Positions 25,698-36,344 are shown, counted from the stretch's first letter. The stretch: DNA of 60,680 bases from Francisellaceae bacterium (GCA_018703155.1 JABJGS010000067.1:1-60680); one strand, 5' to 3'. Notes: generated by a model from the letters alone, not told the origin. Made by a program: numbers and translations.

Positions 25698-26810
25698 GTG
25701 GTGAATTTTTTAAGACCATATAGTCTAAAAGAGTTGTGTGATATATCCGGAGCTACCAGTTTTAAAGGTAGCTCTGATGTTGTTGTTGAAGGTATTAACA
25801 CTTTATCTGAGGCAAATACACAAGAGCTATCCTTTTTGGCTGAAGATGAGCATGTTAATAATTTTAAATCTTTGCAAGATGTAATTGCGACTAAAGCTTC
25901 TATAGTTTTAATAAATTCTGCACATGATATTGCAGGTATAGAAAACAACGTAATTTCACATGAGAACCCAAGAGTAGGAATTTCTAATATACTCTCAGAG
26001 TGTTGTGTTAATAATAGTTCTTTGATTTGTCCAGGTGAGATAGATAAGACTGCTACTGTGAGCGCGAACAATGTAAGTATATCATCAGGTGTTTCTATTG
26101 GTGCGAATGTGGTTATTGGAGCAAAGTGTACCATTGGTCCTAATGTTACGATCATGGCAAATGTAGTAATAGATGATAATGTGACGATTGGTGCCGGCAG
26201 TTTGATTTATCCTAACGTAAGTATTTACAAGGGTGTTTACATCGGTAAAGAGTGCGTTATCCAAAGTGGTGCAGTTATAGGATCTAATGGTTTTGGTTAT
26301 GCCAGAACAGAGACAGCAAAGTGGCAATATATTCCTCAATTAGCAGTAGTTAAATTGGGAGATGGGGTTCATATTGGAGCCAACACTTGTGTCGATCGAG
26401 GGTTTATTGAAGATACTGTTGTTGGTGATGGTTGTATTATCGATAACCAAATACAAGTTGGTCATAATGTTAAGATCGGCGAAGATACAGCGATAGCTGG
26501 TTGTTCTGCCATAGCTGGTAGTAGTAAAATTGGTAAGAGATGTATGTTTGGAGGTGGTGTTGGTATCGCTGGGCATATAAGCATTTGTGATGATGTTATG
26601 CTTACCGCGACCACCAATGTGAACAGGAGTATAACCGAGCCAGGCGTATACTCTTCAGGCATGCATGCTAAACCTAGAACACTTTGGCAAAAAAGTATTG
26701 CAAGATTTTATAGATTGGATGATATGGCTAAGAAAATACGTGTGCTTGAAAAAGGTTATGCGACCATTTTAAGCCTTACAAAAAAAGAAGTAGAGAAAAA
26801 TAGTGCGTGA
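25698..26810 (+). CDS. lpxD: UDP-3-O-(3-hydroxyacyl)glucosamine N-acyltransferase
   Basis: 370 residues, GTG start at 25698 behind AGAAGG. It adds the second acyl chain in lipid A synthesis. The N-terminal uridine-binding domain (about 1-105) contains the INTLSEANTQELSFL motif. The left-handed parallel beta-helix of hexapeptide repeats (about 105-310; IGANVVIGAKCTIGPNVTIM etc.) includes the conserved GSNGFGYAR (about 196-204), with IPQLAVVKLGDGVHIGANTC after it and the catalytic His around QVGHNVKIGE (about 253-262). It overlaps fabZ by 8 nt. Confidence 0.96.
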   Translation: MVNFLRPYSLKELCDISGATSFKGSSDVVVEGINTLSEANTQELSFLAEDEHVNNFKSLQDVIATKASIVLINSAHDIAGIENNVISHENPRVGISNILSECCVNNSSLICPGEIDKTATVSANNVSISSGVSIGANVVIGAKCTIGPNVTIMANVVIDDNVTIGAGSLIYPNVSIYKGVYIGKECVIQSGAVIGSNGFGYARTETAKWQYIPQLAVVKLGDGVHIGANTCVDRGFIEDTVVGDGCIIDNQIQVGHNVKIGEDTAIAGCSAIAGSSKIGKRCMFGGGVGIAGHISICDDVMLTATTNVNRSITEPGVYSSGMHAKPRTLWQKSIARFYRLDDMAKKIRVLEKGYATILSLTKKEVEKNSA

Positions 26811-27258
26811 AACAATTGTAGACGTTGATGAGATAATGAAAATATTGCCTCATCGTTATCCATTTTTGCTTGTTGACAAAGTTGTCGGCTATGAGGCTTA
26901 TAAAAATATTATAGCAATAAAAAATGTAAGTATAAGTGAGCCATGTTTTATTGGTCATTTCCCTGTAAAACCTGTTATGCCAGGTGTTTTGATTATCGAA
27001 GCATTAGCGCAAGCTGCAGGAATTCTTGCATTTAAAAGCGCTAATTGGGATAGTCGAGATGATGCTTTGTTTTATTTAGGCAGTGTTGATAATGCCAGAT
27101 TTAAGCGAGTAGTTGTTCCTGGAGATCAATTAGAGCTTTCTGTTAAGGTTAATAAATATAAGCTTGCGGCATGGAAATTTTTTGCTGAAGCTAAAGTCGA
27201 TGGCGAACTAGCTTGTAGCGCAGAGATTACATGTATGGTGGGCAGTAAAAATGATTAG
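26803..27258 (+). CDS. fabZ: 3-hydroxyacyl-ACP dehydratase FabZ
   Basis: 151 residues, GTG start overlapping the lpxD end. Hot-dog fold enzyme dehydrating 3-hydroxyacyl-ACP in fatty-acid synthesis. It competes with LpxA for the same substrate. Signatures: ILPHRYPFLLVDKV (about 14-27), FIGHFPVKPVMPGVLIIEAL (about 47-66, with the catalytic His and Glu) and a QAAGILAF stretch. Overlaps lpxA by 8 nt. Confidence 0.97.
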   Translation: MRETIVDVDEIMKILPHRYPFLLVDKVVGYEAYKNIIAIKNVSISEPCFIGHFPVKPVMPGVLIIEALAQAAGILAFKSANWDSRDDALFYLGSVDNARFKRVVVPGDQLELSVKVNKYKLAAWKFFAEAKVDGELACSAEITCMVGSKND

Positions 27259-28021
27259 TGAATTAGCACAAGTTCATCCTAGCGCAAAAATTGGAAAGAA
27301 TGTTGAAATAGGCCCATTTACCTTGATCGGTGAAGATGTTGAAATCAGTGATAATGTTTGGGTTGGTTCTCATGCAGTTATAAAGGGGCCGACAAAAATT
27401 GGCTCTGGTAATAAAATTTATCAATTTAGCTCTATTGGCGAAGGTTGCCAGGATAAGAAATATAATAATGAGCGAACGACCTTACTTATTGGAGAAAATA
27501 ATACCTTCCGTGAAGGTTGTATCATTCACCGGGGAACTGTTCAAGGTGGTGGAACTACAGTAATAGGTAATAACAATTTATTTATGACTAATACTCATGT
27601 AGCTCACGATTGCTTGATTGAAGATAATGTTATTTTTTCTGCCGGTGCATCTATCGCAGGTCATGTGAAAGTATGCAGAAATGCAAATCTTGGTGGTTTT
27701 GTAGGTGTACATCAATTCTGTACTATTGGTGAATATAGTTTTTGTGCTGGTGGTGCAATGATAACCCAAGATGTTATGCCTTTTGTTATGGTATCCGGAC
27801 ATCCTCCTCAGACATTTGGTCTTAATGTTGTTGGTATGGAACGTAATAATTTTAATAAAGATGTAATTGATAGTGTAAAGAAAGCTTATAAAATAATATT
27901 CAGAAGCTCATATACTGTTAAAGAGCTAGAAGAAGTAATGCATGACTTAATTAGCAAGTATGATGAAGTAACCACAATGCATGAGTTTTTGCTATCTTCA
28001 AAACGAGGAATTGTTCGTTAA
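27251..28021 (+). CDS. lpxA: UDP-N-acetylglucosamine acyltransferase
   Basis: 256 residues, first enzyme of lipid A synthesis, trimeric left-handed beta-helix. It starts with VHPSAKIGKNVEIGPF. The hexapeptide repeats run to about residue 190. The catalytic-His region is NNLFMTNTHVAHDC (about 107-120) and the GGFVGVHQFCTIGEYSF segment is typical. A helical C-terminal domain follows. It overlaps fabZ by 8 nt. lpxB begins 1 nt after its stop. Confidence 0.97.
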   Translation: MISELAQVHPSAKIGKNVEIGPFTLIGEDVEISDNVWVGSHAVIKGPTKIGSGNKIYQFSSIGEGCQDKKYNNERTTLLIGENNTFREGCIIHRGTVQGGGTTVIGNNNLFMTNTHVAHDCLIEDNVIFSAGASIAGHVKVCRNANLGGFVGVHQFCTIGEYSFCAGGAMITQDVMPFVMVSGHPPQTFGLNVVGMERNNFNKDVIDSVKKAYKIIFRSSYTVKELEEVMHDLISKYDEVTTMHEFLLSSKRGIVR

Positions 28022-28022
28022 T

Positions 28023-29186
28023 ATGGGTTTGCTTAAAATAGGTATTGTTGTAGGCGAGCGATCTGGTGAAAAGCTTGCTGTAGACCTTATTAAGAGTATT
28101 CGTAAAAGTATTCCTAATGTTGAAGTATATGGGGTGATGGGTAAAGAATTACGTGACTTAGGTTGTGTAGCAATAGCCCCAATGGAAACAATTTCAGTAA
28201 TGGGCTTTGTTGAGCCGTTATTAAACTTAAGAAAATTAATTAAGTTCCGACGGTGGGTAGTAGAGTTCTTTATTCAAGATCCACCTGATGTTTTTATCGG
28301 GATTGATGCTCCTGCATTTAATCTTTATGTTGAAGATAAACTTCATAAACAAGGTATTCCAACAATACATTATGTTAGTCCTAGTGTTTGGGCATGGAAG
28401 AAATACAGAATTAAAACCATTAAATCTTCAGTAGATTTAATGTTAACGTTATTTCCATTTGAAAAAAAATTCTATGACCAACATCAAGTTGATAGCATTT
28501 TCGTTGGGCACCCAGCAGCTGATAAAATACCTTTAGAAATAGATACAAAAAGGTACAGGGATAGGCTTAATATACCTCACAACAAAACTGTTTTGGCAAT
28601 GTTGCCAGGAAGTAGAAATGGTGAAATAAAGAGTCATTTGAATGTATATTTAGATGCGGCTAGTCTTCTTTTAAAAGAAATTAATAATTTACATGTGATT
28701 ATTCCTTGTGTAAGCGATAATCACAAAACTATAATTGAACAGGGCATTAGTGAGTTAGAGCTTGGCTTTAGTTGTGATGTACTTATGGACTCTAGTTGGG
28801 ATGTAATGGGTGCTTGTGATTTTGCAATAGTAACTTCAGGAACGGCATCTTTGGAGTTAATGTTGCATAAAAAGCCAATGGTTATTGCTTACAGAACACA
28901 TTGGTTAAACTACCAAATTGCAAAAAAACTTGTCACAATAAGCCATATAGGCCTGCCAAATTTGATTGCTGGCGAAGGGCTAATAGTTGAATTAATTCAA
29001 GATGAAGTTACAGCTGAAAATATATATTTCAATTTGAAAGCACTTTTAAATGCTGATACTAAAAGTAAAGTGTTAGAGAATAAGTTTATCGATATGCATA
29101 AACAATTGAGGCAGGATGCGAGCAAAAAAGCAGCTAGTGCAATTTTATCAATGTTAGGTTTGGAAAATAATGAATGCGCTATATAG
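28023..29186 (+). CDS. lpxB: lipid-A-disaccharide synthase
   Basis: 387 residues from ATG 28023. A longer frame reaching to 27981 lies inside lpxA and is not needed, since [18 protein letters not shown] is the normal N-terminus. Peripheral membrane GT-B glycosyltransferase joining UDP-diacyl-GlcN and lipid X. Motifs: [36 protein letters not shown] (about 118-131), [22 protein letters not shown] and [11 protein letters not shown] (about 280-290). It overlaps rnhB by 13 nt. Confidence 0.97.
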   Translation: MGLLKIGIVVGERSGEKLAVDLIKSIRKSIPNVEVYGVMGKELRDLGCVAIAPMETISVMGFVEPLLNLRKLIKFRRWVVEFFIQDPPDVFIGIDAPAFNLYVEDKLHKQGIPTIHYVSPSVWAWKKYRIKTIKSSVDLMLTLFPFEKKFYDQHQVDSIFVGHPAADKIPLEIDTKRYRDRLNIPHNKTVLAMLPGSRNGEIKSHLNVYLDAASLLLKEINNLHVIIPCVSDNHKTIIEQGISELELGFSCDVLMDSSWDVMGACDFAIVTSGTASLELMLHKKPMVIAYRTHWLNYQIAKKLVTISHIGLPNLIAGEGLIVELIQDEVTAENIYFNLKALLNADTKSKVLENKFIDMHKQLRQDASKKAASAILSMLGLENNECAI

Positions 29187-29749
29187 CTGGTGTTGATGAA
29201 GTAGGTAGAGGACCGCTAGTTGGTGACGTTGTTGCTGCAGCAGTAATTTTAAAAAAAAATCATAATATTGTAGGGCTTGCAGATTCAAAAAAGCTCACAG
29301 AAAAGAAAAGAAATAGTTTATATCCTCAGATAATCGAGAACTCAGTAGCATTTGCTGTTGGCAGGGCAAGCCCACAAGAAATAGACTCAATTAATATACT
29401 GCAAGCATCGCTTCTGGCAATGAAAAGAGCCATTTTAGGTCTTGAAGTAAAGCCTGATAAAATTTTAGTAGATGGTATACATTTGCCTAAATTGGATTTT
29501 ATTATGGAGGCTATCCCCAAGGGGGATTCGCTATTTGAGTGTATTAGTGCAGCATCAATCATAGCAAAGGTCACTCGTGATAATGAGATGATTGATTTAG
29601 ATAGGCAATATCCTGAATATGAGTTTAAATCTCACAAAGGATATCCAACTAAGCGCCATTTAGAATTAATTGTTAAGCACGGTGTGTTTAGTGATTATCG
29701 TATGACTTTTGCACCCGTTGCTAAAGTGGTTCAATCAGCTAGTTCTTAG
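29174..29749 (+). CDS. rnhB: ribonuclease HII
   Basis: 191 residues. It cleaves RNA in RNA/DNA hybrids and single misinserted ribonucleotides. The acidic active site is visible: [20 protein letters not shown] (about 3-22; Asp-Glu pair), KILVDG (about 95-100) and [13 protein letters not shown] (about 124-136, third Asp). The conserved [11 protein letters not shown] segment is near 155-165. Its tail overlaps the convergent DUF945 gene by 11 nt. Confidence 0.97.
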   Translation: MRYIAGVDEVGRGPLVGDVVAAAVILKKNHNIVGLADSKKLTEKKRNSLYPQIIENSVAFAVGRASPQEIDSINILQASLLAMKRAILGLEVKPDKILVDGIHLPKLDFIMEAIPKGDSLFECISAASIIAKVTRDNEMIDLDRQYPEYEFKSHKGYPTKRHLELIVKHGVFSDYRMTFAPVAKVVQSASS

Positions 29750-31034
29750 TTGTTGATCTTTGGTTAATCGCTGAATAGAAACTAGGCATTTGTTTTTGAA
29801 TAAGTTTACCTAAATTAAAATTAGATAAAATTGGATCAGAACGATTTAACAGTTGTCCATCAACTTCTATACCTTCATTTTTAATAGTAATAGCACAGTT
29901 AATAAATTGACCTTGATTGTTGCACAGTCTTGAATTCATTAAGCCAAACAAATAATTAGCAGCTAGTGTGCCATGGTTATCCTGTAATTCTTTGGATATT
30001 ACTGTGTTTTTATGTAGTTTGTTAATATTTCTAGATGTTAAAAAATGCTTGCTAATAAAAAAGTTAGTAATATCCATTGCCATATTAATAGGTACATGGA
30101 ACTTAAAGCTTGGGGATTCGCTTGCATCCAATTGGTTAGATTCAAATAATACATATAATCTTAAAAGATCTAGGCGGTTCGGGATGTTATCTAGGGCTAT
30201 GGATAATTCAGAGTCTTTATAGGTTTTTTTATCAATTTTAAGTTCGCTAAATTTAAGGTGATTAATCGTCTCCCAAATATCATTTTCATTGGTATTACTA
30301 GCATATATCTTAGCATTAAGGTTTTTTGTTGAGACTGGAAGTATACCTTTAAAATCGGCATTTTTAATGCTAGTAATAATCTCTAGGTTACCTGCATTAT
30401 TTTTAGTTATTGCGATGTTAACAAGATTGGCATGACCATCTACACCTGGGCCACGGACAATAATTTTTGGCAATTGTGCTTTGATTTCTATGGCGTCGGT
30501 TTTTTTTAGTGAAGATGTTATTAATATTTCTGTAGGAAGAGATTCCAGTTGGATATTTTTGTGCAACACGTTCATTTTAGGTAAGGATATTTTAGTGAAT
30601 ACTTTATTATTAGCATGTACTGAAGTTGTTAGAATAATGTTTTCAATTTGTGGGCTACTTGTAATTTGTGTGTCGCTAGTAGATATTGGTGTTAGTGTTG
30701 CCTTAGTACTAAAGATAACTTTTTCGCTTGTGTTAGAAAAAGGGCTAAAAAGGGTGAGGGCATTTAAAACATTGTGTTTTATTTCTATATCACCGTAGAA
30801 AGATACAGGATCAGAACTATTAAATATCGAGGCCGTAATTTTAGCTGTAGAACTATACAAACCTTTGTCATAATTGGTAATATTGATAATCGCATTTCCA
30901 GGCAAAGCTTTAGTCACACTAGGAAAATTATTTTGTACTCGATTAGCAAAGAAAAGAGGAATTACTAAGAATATGTTCAAACTTAGAAAAAGTAATAATC
31001 CGCTTGAGATAACTAAGTTTCTACGAGTAATCAT
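29739..31034 (-). CDS. YdgA-like (DUF945) membrane-anchored periplasmic protein
   Basis: 431 residues. An N-terminal membrane anchor ([20 protein letters not shown], about 6-25) is followed by a long, polar, Ser/Thr/Asn-rich periplasmic domain. Strand patterns such as [20 protein letters not shown] and the C-terminal LDxL-type segments match the DUF945/YdgA family by impression. The function of that family is unclear. It is inserted on the opposite strand between rnhB and dnaE, overlapping rnhB by 11 nt, where most gammaproteobacteria have no gene. Divergent from dnaE with a 127-nt shared spacer. Confidence 0.7.
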   Translation of the reverse strand: MITRRNLVISSGLLLFLSLNIFLVIPLFFANRVQNNFPSVTKALPGNAIINITNYDKGLYSSTAKITASIFNSSDPVSFYGDIEIKHNVLNALTLFSPFSNTSEKVIFSTKATLTPISTSDTQITSSPQIENIILTTSVHANNKVFTKISLPKMNVLHKNIQLESLPTEILITSSLKKTDAIEIKAQLPKIIVRGPGVDGHANLVNIAITKNNAGNLEIITSIKNADFKGILPVSTKNLNAKIYASNTNENDIWETINHLKFSELKIDKKTYKDSELSIALDNIPNRLDLLRLYVLFESNQLDASESPSFKFHVPINMAMDITNFFISKHFLTSRNINKLHKNTVISKELQDNHGTLAANYLFGLMNSRLCNNQGQFINCAITIKNEGIEVDGQLLNRSDPILSNFNLGKLIQKQMPSFYSAINQRSTTKN

Positions 31035-31161
31035 ATGTGGCCCCTGTGCTAGAAAACTGACAGTTTTAAAAAAAACTACTGTCTTGCCTAATAAAATAAT
31101 ATAATATCACAATTCTATTTCAATATTTAATCGACACATTTTACCACAGGTATTATAAGTT

Positions 31162-34100
31162 ATGGGACTTCAATTTATCCATTTGCAATGTAGTAGTGAG
31201 TATTCACTTAGGCAGGGGCTAATAAAGCTAGGTAATGTTATTAAGAATGCTCAAAATAACAAAATGCCCGCGGTTGCAATAACCGATAAGAACAACCTAT
31301 TTGGCATGGTTAAATTTTACAAAAAAGCTAGATTAGCAAAAGTTAAACCAATTATAGGTGTAGAAGTTAATATTTGTGGAGAAAAGGATGAGCCGGGCTC
31401 CAAGGTTTTAATCTATTGTAAGAGTGTGGCCGGTTATAAAAATTTGGCTAAATTAATAACCCAATCCTATCATGCCAGAGAAAATGCGACTGAGACACTT
31501 TACATACTAAAGGAATGGCTTACTAAAAAAACCGTAGATGGACTTATTGCAATAGTTGTAGGCTTTGAGAGTAATGTTGGCACGTCAATCAGGGCAAATA
31601 ATCTAGAATTAGCTGGTGCGCAAATTGAACACTGGATGAGCTTGTTTTTAAACAACCTATACTTAGGTGTTAGTCGGTGTAATCGTACTGGTGAACATGA
31701 GGTTATTCATGAACTAGTTGGTATTTCTCATAAACTTAATTGTCCTTTAGTTGCACTCAATGATGTTTGTATTACTACAGCTGAGGATTATGAGGCACAT
31801 AAGGCTAAGGTTTGTATTCATGATGGTAAAACTATAACTGATTCAAAACATGAATTAGAATTTTCCAAAGATCAATATTTTAAATCACAAGAAGAAATGG
31901 TCGAATTATTTCATGATTTACCAGAAGCCTGTCTAAATACAGTTGAGATTGCTAAACGTTGTACACTGTTTTTGGAATTAGATGTTCCATATCTTCCAAA
32001 TTTCATAGTTCCTAAAGGCAGCAATGTAGCAACATATTTAAGTGATATTTCAAAGGGAAAATTAATAGAAACTATTAGTGAGCGCGGTTGTAGTCCAAAA
32101 TTCACAATAGATTCCTATAACGAACGCTTAGAGGTTGAATTAAGTGTTATTAATAGCATGGGCTTCGCAGGGTATTTCCTGATAGTTTCAGACTTCATTG
32201 CTTGGGCAAAAAGTAATGATATTCCAGTAGGGCCAGGAAGGGGCTCAGGAGCTGGCTCACTAGTTGCCTATGTTTTAGGCATAACAGATATTGATCCTCT
32301 GGCATATGATCTTCTTTTTGAAAGATTCTTGAATCCAGAGCGGGTATCTATGCCAGATTTCGATATTGATTTTTGTATGGAGGGGCGTGATCGAGTTATT
32401 GACTATGTAGCTCAAAAATACGGTCGAGATGCAGTTTCACAAATAATAACTTATGGCACGATGGCAGCAAAAGCTGTGATCCGCGATGTTGGCAGGGTTA
32501 TGGGACAACCTTATGGGTTTGTTGACAAGATAGCAAAGCTTATCCCTATGGAAGTAGGAATTACTTTAACCCTAGCCATGGAACAAGAAGAGGAACTTAG
32601 AAAGCGTTATCGTAACGAGGAAGAAGTTAAAACTTTAATTGATTTAGCCAAAAAATTAGAAGGCTCTCCTAGAAATGTAGGAAGGCATGCTGGTGGTGTC
32701 GTTATCGCACCAAATAAGATCGTGGATTTTGCACCTCTTTATACAGAGTATGGTAATTATCAACCTGTCGCACAATTTGATAAAAATGACATTGAATCAA
32801 TAGGCCTAGTTAAATTCGATTTCTTAGGGCTTCGGACTTTAACCATTATTAATTGGGCAGTGAAAACGGTTAACGCTTCTGCAAACGAAAGTGACAAAAT
32901 AGATATCACCAAAATACCTCTTAAGGATGAAAGGACCTTCTCTTTATTACAGCAATGTATAACGACAGCTGTATTTCAATTAGAGTCTAGAGGCATGAAG
33001 GATCTTATTCGGCGTCTAAAGCCGGATTGCTTTGAAGATATTGTAGCGTTAGTGGCATTGTTTCGCCCAGGTCCATTGCAATCTGGAATGGTTGATGACT
33101 TTATTGATAGAAAACTTGGCCGGGCAGAGATTGAGTATCCACATCCAGACTTAGGTCCAATTTTACAGCCAACCTATGGCGTGATCCTTTATCAAGAGCA
33201 GGTTATGCAAATTGCCCAAATACTTGCAGGGTATACGCTTGGAGCTGCAGATGTATTACGGCGAGCCATGGGTAAGAAAAATCTTGATGAGATGGCTAAA
33301 CAGAGAGAAATTTTTGTTAGTGGGGCCGTTGAAAGAGGTGTTGTAGAAGCTACTGCTGCATATATATTTGATTTAATGGAGAAATTTGCCGGCTACGGAT
33401 TTAATAAATCCCATTCAGCAGCATATGCATTGGTTGCCTATCAGACTGCTTGGCTCAAGGCACATCATACCGCAGCATTTATGGCTGCAGTTCTATCCTC
33501 CGACATGGCGAATACTGATAAAACTGTCTTCTCTATTGATGAATGTAAAAGTTTGAAAATTAAAGTTTTGGTACCATGTGTTAACAAAAGTATTTATCAT
33601 TTTACAACAACAGATGAAAATTTAATTCGCTATGGACTTGGAGCTATTAAAGGCGTTGGTGAAGGTGCGATAGAAGCTGTCTTAAAAGAACGTAATAGAG
33701 GTGGTGAATTTAAAGATTTATTAGATTTTTGCTCAAGAATGGAGCTTCGCAAAGTTAATAAAAAAGTAATGGAAGCATTAGTATATTCTGGAGCTATGGA
33801 TGTATTTGGAGAGCATAGAGCTGCGTTGATGTACCAACTTCCTGCAACTATGCAAGCAGCTGAGAAAATGCAATCAGACCTTTCCATAGGGCAGAATGAC
33901 TTGTTTGGCTTAGGAGCTATCTCAGCCGAGACAATATGCGGGCAAGCTACGACAATTAAACCTTGGCCTGAGCGCGAGCTATTACGTAATGAAAAAAATA
34001 CTCTTGGGCTTTATTTCAGTGGCCATCCTATAACTGAATATGAGAAAAAATTGGAGCAAATGCGTTGTACTCAAATTAAAGATCTAGAAGTAACTAAAAA

Positions 34101-34599
34101 TATTAGAATATCTGGATTTTTATTAGCAATTAGAACAATGATTACTAAGCGTGGGGATAAAATGGCTTTTATAACCATTGAGGATAGAACGTCAAGGCAA
34201 GAAATCGCAGTTTTTGCTGATGTATTTAAAGATAAAACTGAGTTGCTGGTAAAAGATACCTTGCTAGTAGTTGAGGGACTAGTTGATCACGATAAATATT
34301 CTGGAGGATTGCGAGTTAGAGCCACAAAAATATTGTCATTTGCTGAGGCTGTTAATGAGCACACACGTGCCTTAAGTGTTCGTGTTGACGCTACTAAAGT
34401 AAGTGAGGAAGATATAGATATGATATTAAACACAATCGATGGTCATGTAGATGATACTTTTGGTAAGCCCGTGAGGATTATTTATAAAAACGCAGAAGGC
34501 TTAGCTGTAATAAACATGGAACAAAAATGTAAAATCACAGTAAACCTTCTTGACGAGCTGAGTAATATATCGAATACCCAGGGTGAACTTCATGTATGA
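31162..34599 (+). CDS. dnaE: DNA polymerase III subunit alpha
   Basis: 1145 residues, about the E. coli size (1160). Replicative polymerase. An N-terminal PHP domain starts FIHLQCSSEYSLRQGL. The usual HxH-like residues there are Gln and Ser, so it is probably not an active phosphoesterase. The polymerase palm is clear: PVGPGRGSGAGSLVAY, then a MPDFDIDFCMEGR segment (two catalytic Asp near residues 400-403), then the NVGRHAGGVVIAP motif. The third Asp region follows in LVKFDFLGLRTL. YGVILYQEQVMQIAQ and a FNKSHSAAYALVAYQTAWLK segment are typical. The C-terminus has an OB-fold. It follows rnhB apart from the DUF945 insertion; accA does not follow it here. Confidence 0.97.
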   Translation: MGLQFIHLQCSSEYSLRQGLIKLGNVIKNAQNNKMPAVAITDKNNLFGMVKFYKKARLAKVKPIIGVEVNICGEKDEPGSKVLIYCKSVAGYKNLAKLITQSYHARENATETLYILKEWLTKKTVDGLIAIVVGFESNVGTSIRANNLELAGAQIEHWMSLFLNNLYLGVSRCNRTGEHEVIHELVGISHKLNCPLVALNDVCITTAEDYEAHKAKVCIHDGKTITDSKHELEFSKDQYFKSQEEMVELFHDLPEACLNTVEIAKRCTLFLELDVPYLPNFIVPKGSNVATYLSDISKGKLIETISERGCSPKFTIDSYNERLEVELSVINSMGFAGYFLIVSDFIAWAKSNDIPVGPGRGSGAGSLVAYVLGITDIDPLAYDLLFERFLNPERVSMPDFDIDFCMEGRDRVIDYVAQKYGRDAVSQIITYGTMAAKAVIRDVGRVMGQPYGFVDKIAKLIPMEVGITLTLAMEQEEELRKRYRNEEEVKTLIDLAKKLEGSPRNVGRHAGGVVIAPNKIVDFAPLYTEYGNYQPVAQFDKNDIESIGLVKFDFLGLRTLTIINWAVKTVNASANESDKIDITKIPLKDERTFSLLQQCITTAVFQLESRGMKDLIRRLKPDCFEDIVALVALFRPGPLQSGMVDDFIDRKLGRAEIEYPHPDLGPILQPTYGVILYQEQVMQIAQILAGYTLGAADVLRRAMGKKNLDEMAKQREIFVSGAVERGVVEATAAYIFDLMEKFAGYGFNKSHSAAYALVAYQTAWLKAHHTAAFMAAVLSSDMANTDKTVFSIDECKSLKIKVLVPCVNKSIYHFTTTDENLIRYGLGAIKGVGEGAIEAVLKERNRGGEFKDLLDFCSRMELRKVNKKVMEALVYSGAMDVFGEHRAALMYQLPATMQAAEKMQSDLSIGQNDLFGLGAISAETICGQATTIKPWPERELLRNEKNTLGLYFSGHPITEYEKKLEQMRCTQIKDLEVTKNIRISGFLLAIRTMITKRGDKMAFITIEDRTSRQEIAVFADVFKDKTELLVKDTLLVVEGLVDHDKYSGGLRVRATKILSFAEAVNEHTRALSVRVDATKVSEEDIDMILNTIDGHVDDTFGKPVRIIYKNAEGLAVINMEQKCKITVNLLDELSNISNTQGELHV

Positions 34600-34601
34600 A
34601 T

Positions 34602-35366
34602 TTAAGTTTTACTCATGAACTTTGCAAATGCAAACTTTGCTTCGTCTGAGGCTAGTTGTTTGGAGAAAACTGCAAGCTCCATAGCAATGGTTTTGTCTAA
34701 AACACTTTGAATCGGGGCTTTAAGAAGTTTTTTTGTCTCAAATACAGCAGATTTAGGTAGATGTGCTATTTCATTTGCAACCTCAAGAGTTTTTTTCAAA
34801 GGCTCTTGACATAGTTCACCAATAATTCCGCAGTCTGATGCTTTTTGAGCATCAATCTTTCTACCTAACAGCAGAAGTTCATTTGCAGTGTTTCTATTGG
34901 TTATAAGGGGCAGGAGATAACTGGAACCAGCTTCTGGAACTAAGCCCAGGTGTACAAAAGGCATATGAAAATATGCACTTGGATCAGCAAAAACAAAATC
35001 ACAGTGAAATAACAATGTTGTGCCGATGCCAACGGCCGCTCCCTGTACACATGCGAGTAAAGGTTTGTCAAAATTAGCTAAAATTTTCAAAAAAACAACA
35101 ACAGGATGTTCATTATTTAAATCTGGATGATTTATGAAATCTGCAATATCATTACCAGCTGTAAAATTAGATGAAGTGCTTGAAATTATTACAGCTCTTA
35201 TCGAGCTGGTATTAGATGCATAGTTTAAGCATCTGCTGAAATCAGTGTACATGGCACAAGTTAGCGCATTTAATTTATCTTCTCGATTAAGGGCGATCGT
35301 TAAAATATTATTTTCTAGGGATATTAGGATAGAGTTACTAGTTAGTTCCTCATTCAAATTTTTCAT
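34602..35366 (-). CDS. enoyl-CoA hydratase/isomerase family protein
   Basis: 254 residues from ATG 35366 (MKNLNEELTSNS); eight codons more are open upstream but look unlikely. Crotonase fold: NREDKLNAL (about 28-36), a GNDIADF oxyanion segment (about 71-77), VQGAAVGIGTTLLFHCDFVFA (about 108-128) and the catalytic-Glu region LGLVPEAGSSYLLP (about 140-153). Only the Glu of PEAG is clear, which fits an isomerase or a hydratase with one acid residue. The substrate is not predictable. Convergent with dnaE (2-nt gap) and divergent from the oxygenase gene. Confidence 0.85.
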   Translation of the reverse strand: MKNLNEELTSNSILISLENNILTIALNREDKLNALTCAMYTDFSRCLNYASNTSSIRAVIISSTSSNFTAGNDIADFINHPDLNNEHPVVVFLKILANFDKPLLACVQGAAVGIGTTLLFHCDFVFADPSAYFHMPFVHLGLVPEAGSSYLLPLITNRNTANELLLLGRKIDAQKASDCGIIGELCQEPLKKTLEVANEIAHLPKSAVFETKKLLKAPIQSVLDKTIAMELAVFSKQLASDEAKFAFAKFMSKT

Positions 35367-35475
35367 AAAAATTACCAGTAAATAAAACAATGTATTCTTA
35401 ATATGATGAGCCTGGCAACTATCTTGTATGTAAATAATAAAAATTATACTATTCCTTTAAATGGTGGAGGTGGAT

Positions 35476-36327
35476 ATGGATATTTCGACAATTAATTACA
35501 CTAGTAATAATGCTGGAGCTGAATTTGTAAATTCGCTTAAAAAAACGGGGTTTGCAGTGATTGATAATCACCCAGTTTCTGCACATCTAATAGAGGGTGT
35601 ATATAGGGAGTGGCAAGAATTTTTCAACTCAGAAAACAAACATTCATATAAATATAGTATTAATTTACAAGATGGGTATGTTGGCTTGGATGATTCTGAA
35701 ACAGCACAAGGAGAAATCCATCCTGATATTAAAGAGTATTATCAATTATATTTTCCCTGGGGTCGTTATCCTAATAGCATATCTATGCGCACACGCGAGT
35801 TGTTTAATCAACTATTTGATGTAGCACAAGTATTACTTGGATTTATTGAAGATGAAGTTGATGCTGAAGTTTTAAAAAACTTAAATATGCCTTTAAGGGA
35901 GTCACCTAGTGAGAGTAAATCACTATTTCGCGTAATAAACTATCCACCAGTACGTAATAAAGATGGAATGTGGGCTGCACCTCATCAAGATATAAATTTA
36001 ATAACATTGCTGCCTGCCTCAACTTTAAGTGGCTTGCAAGTACAAGGACCAGATGAGAGTTGGCATGATGTTGGCACAGATTTTGGTCAGATAATTATTA
36101 ATACTGGAGATATGTTACAAGAGTGCTCAAATTACTACTTTAAATCAACAACTCATCGGGTAATAGATGATCTAGATAGAGAGCCTGTCAACAGGATGTC
36201 ATTTCCATTGTTTTTACATCCTCACTCAGAGGTACGTCTTTCTAATAGGCACACTGCTAAGTCGTATCTAGAAGAACGATTAAGAGAGAATGGGATGTTA
36301 TCAACAGATGAGCAGCTTGATTTTTAG
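35476..36327 (+). CDS. 2-oxoglutarate/Fe(II)-dependent oxygenase, isopenicillin-N-synthase-like
   Basis: 283 residues from ATG 35476, which has a perfect GGAGGT four nt upstream. An in-frame ATG at 35461 lies on the other side of that site and is rejected. Double-stranded beta-helix oxygenase: iron ligands His170-Asp172 (APHQDIN) and His227 (TTHRVIDD), with Arg240 and Ser242 (VNRMS) to bind 2-oxoglutarate. The N-terminal DIOX-N domain (about 15-120) is present. The family hydroxylates or desaturates small molecules, so the substrate is open. Next to an enoyl-CoA hydratase-like gene on the other strand. Followed by a hairpin. Confidence 0.9.
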   Translation: MDISTINYTSNNAGAEFVNSLKKTGFAVIDNHPVSAHLIEGVYREWQEFFNSENKHSYKYSINLQDGYVGLDDSETAQGEIHPDIKEYYQLYFPWGRYPNSISMRTRELFNQLFDVAQVLLGFIEDEVDAEVLKNLNMPLRESPSESKSLFRVINYPPVRNKDGMWAAPHQDINLITLLPASTLSGLQVQGPDESWHDVGTDFGQIIINTGDMLQECSNYYFKSTTHRVIDDLDREPVNRMSFPLFLHPHSEVRLSNRHTAKSYLEERLRENGMLSTDEQLDF

Positions 36328-36344
36328 AAGCAAAGAAAGAGAAT

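Noticed and set aside
26085-26662. Three minus-strand frames inside lpxD
   Set aside because: Low-complexity antisense frames produced by the hexapeptide repeats of lpxD.
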